Part shown: positions 60,223 through 64,000 of the stretch, piece after piece
How positions within the stretch are numbered: the stretch's first letter is position 1
Layout: the number at the start of each line of letters is the position of its first letter
Assembly: GCF_002914525.1 (NCBI RefSeq)
Contig: NZ_LODW01000011.1
Location: 124,001 to 188,000, forward strand
Source: Rhizobium hidalgonense
GTDB taxonomy: Bacteria; Pseudomonadota; Alphaproteobacteria; Rhizobiales; Rhizobiaceae
Length of the DNA stretch: 64,000 nucleotides
Direction: 5' to 3'
Program-made: the position numbers and the translations under genes
The notes under the pieces: generated by a model
Told to the model about the DNA's origin: nothing
Database searches by the model: none
What the model saw: the letters and a program-made list of their open reading frames with translations, nothing else

Positions 60223-60636
60223 GGGATCATCACCTATGTCGGCGTGATGGATAAAGCCGGGACGGTCGACTATGTGGCGCACGGCGTATCCAGTCTCGGC
60301 ATGCCGCTGCTGGTGGCGCTTCTGCTTTGCTTTACGGGTGCAATCGTCTCGGCCTTTGCGTCGTCGACCGCGCTGCTCGGCGCGATTATCCCTCTCGCCG
60401 TGCCGTTCCTGTTGCACGGGCACATCAGCGCCGTCGGGGTGGTCGCCGCGATCGCGATCTCGACCACGATCGTCGATACCAGTCCGTTTTCCACCAATGG
60501 CGCCCTTGTCGTCGCCAGTGCACCGGATGACAGGTGAGACCAGGTGCTGCGACAGTTGCTGATCTACAGCGCCCTGATTGCGATCATCGGCCCGATCGTT
60601 ACCTGGCTGGTGTCCATCGTGCCTGGCCTGGTCTGA
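60223..60636 (+). pseudogene. matC: MatC-type dicarboxylate (malonate) carrier remnant
   Basis: About the last 135 residues of a MatC-like permease remain: IITYVGVMDKAGTVDYVAHG, IVSAFASSTALLGAIIPLAVP and AIAISTTIVDTSPFSTNGAL. An in-frame TGA (60535-60537) replaces what looks like CGA, after which the same frame continues VLRQLLIYSALIAIIGPIVT to a natural stop at 60634-60636. The N-terminal two thirds are absent. Such carriers import malonate or C4-type dicarboxylates. Confidence 0.75.
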
Positions 60637-61066
60637 CGGCGCTACTTATCAAAGCGTGTCGAACCCATTCGGCACACTTGCAGACCGCCTTATTGTCCAG
60701 GACGCCGATTGCTTTCCCAGTCACCGGCTCGTCGTGGAAAATTTGGGCCGCATCTATCGCAGCGTCTCGACTGCGACGGCGAGACACGTCTTGAAAGCGG
60801 TCAAGTCCGTACAGAGCGCATCCGGCGCCGCGTCCCCGACGATGAGGACGCCGTCGCGCCGCTAGATCCCGGCGTGCAGCATAAGATTGCCGGCCAGGCC
60901 GAAATCTTCGACCGCAATTCCGTTCGGGTCTCGCAGCCGACCTTCGGCATCATAGGCGATGGCCCCGCCAAAAAGATCGCTGACGCGCCCGCCGTGATCC
61001 GGGCCACACTGGACGCGGCGCGTACAGATCGTTCGTCCGATTCATATAGGACCAAGGTCCCATATT
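60637..61066. other. Degraded stretch without an intact gene
   Basis: No convincing intact gene. On the minus strand a coding-like segment (about 61025-60863) reads VQCGPDHGGRVSDLFGGAI, then AYDAEGRLRDPNGIAVEDFG, and stops; a second piece further left reads GVLIVGDAAPDALCTDL. They look like remnants of an old gene, which I cannot identify. Confidence 0.35.
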
Positions 61067-61091
61067 GGAACGAGCCCGCGCCGATGACGTT
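61067..61091 (+). promoter_or_regulatory. EcfG-type promoter for DUF982 gene
   Basis: GGAAC (61067-61071), 16 bases, CGTT (61088-61091) is a full consensus match. Transcription would start near 61098, 20 bases before the DUF982 ATG. Confidence 0.65.
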
Positions 61092-61117
61092 CAGCCGAAA
61101 GAGCCGAGGAGATGTCG

Positions 61118-61360
61118 ATGCGCCACGATTTTTGGGACCAGCCCGTTGAGGTCATCATCGGGGATGTCGACCACCCTAAGAGTATCCGCAATAGCAGGGA
61201 CGCGCTCGCATATCTGATGACCTGTTGGCCGCGTGAGAAAGCGGCATCCTTCGCCGTCGCAAAGAAGATCTGCACCGACGCCGCCGAAGGGCGAGCCGAT
61301 TCAGCCGCGGCCGCTTTGGCATTCAAAGTCGCGGCCGAAGAAGCCGGCGTCCTCCGTTAG
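61118..61360 (+). CDS. DUF982 small protein
   Basis: The 80-residue product (ATG 61118; 61112 also possible) follows CGAGGAG. It matches DUF982, small proteins abundant in rhizobia, with WDQPVEVIIGDVDHPKSIRN, DALAYLMTCWP and a helical AAEGRADSAAAALAFKVAAEEAGVL. The function is unknown. A full EcfG promoter match lies just upstream, so it is probably stress induced. It is the only intact gene in a zone of decayed ones. Confidence 0.8.
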   Translation: MRHDFWDQPVEVIIGDVDHPKSIRNSRDALAYLMTCWPREKAASFAVAKKICTDAAEGRADSAAAALAFKVAAEEAGVLR

Positions 61361-61362
61361 GG

Positions 61363-62044
<682 letters not shown>

Positions 62045-62202
62045 ATAGCGCCTCGCGTCTGTCTGACGTGGATGCGAGAATCACCTCTGCCGTCCCGGTA
62101 CCCGAAAACGACACGCACAGACCTAGATAACCGTCGTGGCAGCCTATGGCGTGACGACGAGCCCAACCCGCTTACGCGGGTTGGGTAATCTTCGACTTTG
62201 GA

Positions 62203-62406
62203 TCAGAGGGTTGAGACGTTCTCAGCCTTCGATTTTCCGGTCTTGCGATCCTGGCCGACGTCGAAGCTGACCTTGTCGCCTTCGCGGAGCGACCCGCCGC
62301 GCTGCAGCGCAGACACGTGCACGAATACGTCCTGTCCGCCATCCTCGGGGGTGATAAAGCCGAAGCCCTTGTCGTCATTGAAGAATTTAACCGTACCTGT
62401 CGGCAT
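62203..62406 (-). CDS. cspA: Cold-shock domain protein
   Basis: The 67-residue CSD protein has RNP1 KGFGFIT and RNP2 DVFVHVSAL. The full OB fold runs from [14 protein letters not shown] to the C-terminal AENVSTL. It binds single-stranded RNA and DNA and acts as an RNA chaperone. The symbol is generic; rhizobia have several paralogues. It is transcribed leftward. I did not find an EcfG consensus upstream. Confidence 0.95.
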   Translation of the reverse strand: MPTGTVKFFNDDKGFGFITPEDGGQDVFVHVSALQRGGSLREGDKVSFDVGQDRKTGKSKAENVSTL

Positions 62407-62706
62407 GAGATAACTATTCCTTGTGTCATTCGTCGATTTGCGAAAGCGAAACTATACCGCCGCTGCTCCTCTATCAACCTTCATAGCGCTGACGCAACTT
62501 TAAAGGCAAGGAGGCAACAGTTTCGTCGAGGGTCAATGCGGCATCCGACCACCGATCGCCTGACGATCCGAGGTTTTGATCGCCTCGATGCCGCGTCCGG
62601 AGGCATCATATCTCGTGGCGTCCGCGTTATCGACAGAATCAACGCCGGATTGCCGCCCATGCGTGTAGAAAGGGATTGCCGATCGCCTGCAACAGGTTGT
62701 AGATCG
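62407..62706. other. Intergenic region upstream of the cold-shock gene
   Basis: This 300-base stretch should hold the cold-shock gene promoter and its long 5' leader, typical of csp genes. I see no convincing open frame or consensus promoter in it. Confidence 0.4.
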
Positions 62707-62733
62707 GGCTTGCACAAAGGGGTTGTGCAAGCC
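62707..62733. promoter_or_regulatory. Perfect 11-bp inverted repeat
   Basis: GGCTTGCACAA (62707-62717), loop AGGGG, TTGTGCAAGCC (62723-62733). No T-tract follows on either strand. It lies 66 bases before the membrane-protein gene and could be an operator or an RNA hairpin. Confidence 0.4.
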
Positions 62734-62798
62734 GGTCTGGATGCGCGCTCTGCTCGTTCGCCGCTGTCTGAAGCTTTACCGGCGCGCTGCGCTATCAA

Positions 62799-63911
62799 AT
62801 GAGGGGTCCGACGCCGTTGTCTTCGCTTGCTCTCCCCAGCCGCCCACTGTCATTGGCGCGCAACGTCATCTCCACGCCCAACGCCTACTTCTGGGCAACG
62901 CCGATTATCCTGGCGATGGCTGTCTTTCTATTCGTCACTGAAGCGCCAGGCGTGTTCCGCGATTTCCAGATCAGCCAGAACCCTCTGGTGCTCGAAGACG
63001 GCGATGTGCAAAACGGGAAATGCACGACACGCAAGGCAGTCTTTACCGACTGCGAGGCACGCCTTGTCTATAGCTATGGTGGACGAAACTACGACACCGA
63101 GGTCGAGGTCATGTTCGTCGATTTTCATACCGGCGACTATGAAACCGATCTTGTGATTTCCGCCGATCATCCAGAACTCGCGACAATGAGCCTGGGCCTC
63201 GACATGCTCTGGAACAGGATCATCACCCTCACTCTGTTAGTGGTCCTGCTCGGCGGCATGAGCCTGGGTATGGTTTTTTTCGCTATCCGCATTTGGCGGG
63301 TCAAGGGGCAATTGCGCCAGCCCGCCAGGCTGATCCCAGTCCCGGTCGAGATTAGCGCATTCGACCGCAAACGCGGCGTCCTTTCCATCACCTACAATGA
63401 CAAGATTGCCAGCGACAAAACCGGGCGATCGGCGTACACCCGCATGAAGAGCGGACAGGAGCCTCTGATCGTCGGGGAAGCCAACGGCAAGGCGATCGGA
63501 ATGGCCGTCAGGCACGGCAATACCGCCCTGCCGGTGCTTCTGGACGATCGTCTGCAGCGGGTCGAGCTGACGGATGCCGAGCGAGCCACGGCTCTCGCAC
63601 CCCTGGCGCAACAGCAAGGCGGCGATCTGAGTTCGCCGGTGTTGATTGAAGAACCCAAAAGGACGATATCGATCTGGAAGCGGCTGCAGCTTTTCTTCGG
63701 TACGTTGCTTCTGATCGCTGTCGGCGTGGTCGGGTTCTGGCTTTGGTACGTCACGAGCTCCCCGACGCAATTCCAATCGCCTGGCATGGACATCAACAAT
63801 CTCATGCCAGGGCCGTTGAACGAGTGGGGATGCGAACAACTGAAGAAGCGGTTTGGTCAGGATCGCGCGCCGTTTGGTTGCACCGCCGCCGATTACACGA
63901 GCTGGAAATAG
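62799..63911 (+). CDS. Membrane protein of unknown function
   Basis: The 370-residue protein has hydrophobic helices near residues 31-47 (AYFWATPIILAMAVFLFV), 137-163 (NRIITLTLLVVLLGGMSLGM) and 298-318 (LQLFFGTLLLIAVGVVGFWL). Between the first two is a likely periplasmic domain with a Cys pair (GKCTTRKAVFTDCEARLVYSY), whose GRNYDTEVEVMFVDF recalls DUF3592-type domains. The C-terminus has two more Cys (EWGCEQLKKRF, FGCTAADY). No ribosome site stands out at the ATG. Function unknown. Confidence 0.6.
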   Translation: MRGPTPLSSLALPSRPLSLARNVISTPNAYFWATPIILAMAVFLFVTEAPGVFRDFQISQNPLVLEDGDVQNGKCTTRKAVFTDCEARLVYSYGGRNYDTEVEVMFVDFHTGDYETDLVISADHPELATMSLGLDMLWNRIITLTLLVVLLGGMSLGMVFFAIRIWRVKGQLRQPARLIPVPVEISAFDRKRGVLSITYNDKIASDKTGRSAYTRMKSGQEPLIVGEANGKAIGMAVRHGNTALPVLLDDRLQRVELTDAERATALAPLAQQQGGDLSSPVLIEEPKRTISIWKRLQLFFGTLLLIAVGVVGFWLWYVTSSPTQFQSPGMDINNLMPGPLNEWGCEQLKKRFGQDRAPFGCTAADYTSWK

Positions 63912-64000
63912 CGGGCGCTGATCTTTTGAAAGGGACGCTTGTTAGCGGCCTCGGCAATCGCGGAGCGCACGCGTCAGCCTGGTCGTCGGGCGTAAAAGGT

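Noticed and set aside
62317..62802. A 161-codon plus-strand frame overlapping the cold-shock gene
   Set aside because: Its first part is antisense to the cold-shock domain, and the rest has no coding character or ribosome site.
63912..64000. Possible gene end on the minus strand at the window edge
   Set aside because: Only 89 bases are available and no frame shows a recognisable protein.

Overview
The window looks like chromosome or a large replicon of a fast-growing rhizobium (Rhizobium leguminosarum/etli type, Alphaproteobacteria). Supporting this are the high GC content, a GlgE-TreS glucan/trehalose operon of rhizobial layout, a DUF982 gene, large tandem hybrid histidine kinases, FCD-type GntR regulators, and several candidate promoters of the alphaproteobacterial general-stress sigma factor EcfG (GGAAC-N16/17-CGTT). 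I see no rRNA or tRNA genes, CRISPR array, insertion sequence or prophage.

Layout. 0-3.2 kb: CorA tail, a frameshifted aminoglycoside-phosphotransferase-type gene, an MBL-fold hydrolase, a PemK-type toxin-antitoxin pair and a small exported protein. 3.3-12.1 kb: glgE, treS-maltokinase fusion and glgB, tightly overlapped, making alpha-glucan from trehalose/maltose-1-phosphate. 12.1-15.5 kb: a thiamine-diphosphate enzyme and an aromatic aminotransferase divergent from an Lrp/AsnC regulator. 15.5-18.4 kb: a FecBCD-type metal-chelate importer. 18.5-20.2 kb: a three-gene stress operon ending in an alpha/beta hydrolase. 20.3-28.3 kb: a soluble 2098-residue hybrid kinase with eleven tandem 92-residue HAMP-type repeats, followed by a second hybrid kinase. 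28.4-33.1 kb: a ParDE-type pair, treZ and malQ, with no treY beside them. 33.2-34.3 kb: an exported protein of unknown function.

34.7-49.4 kb is the most coherent accessory system. It is a sugar-acid catabolic locus with an EamA transporter, a peptide/opine-type ABC importer in two separated parts, a D-2-hydroxyacid dehydrogenase, a GntR/FCD regulator, an IlvD/Edd dehydratase, a galactarate/L-talarate-type enolase-superfamily dehydratase, an RraA-type aldolase, a ketoglutarate-semialdehyde-type aldehyde dehydrogenase and an Ldh-family oxidoreductase. A near-palindromic 14-bp sequence (consensus about ACTARTATWTYAGT) occurs in front of all four rightward transcription units and is probably the GntR operator.

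49.5-52.7 kb holds seven small orphan genes. 52.7-56.1 kb holds homologues of E. coli ybhP, ybhN and ybhO (clsB); their promoters look EcfG-dependent and include a bidirectional element. 56.2-59.7 kb holds DUF763, DUF4105 and EamA genes. 59.8-62.1 kb is a decay zone: a divergent GntR/MatC pair has lost both 5' halves, a DUF982 gene survives, and a GMC oxidoreductase is internally deleted. The window closes with a cold-shock gene and a membrane protein of unknown function.

Functions are read from motifs and remembered families. No database search was run.
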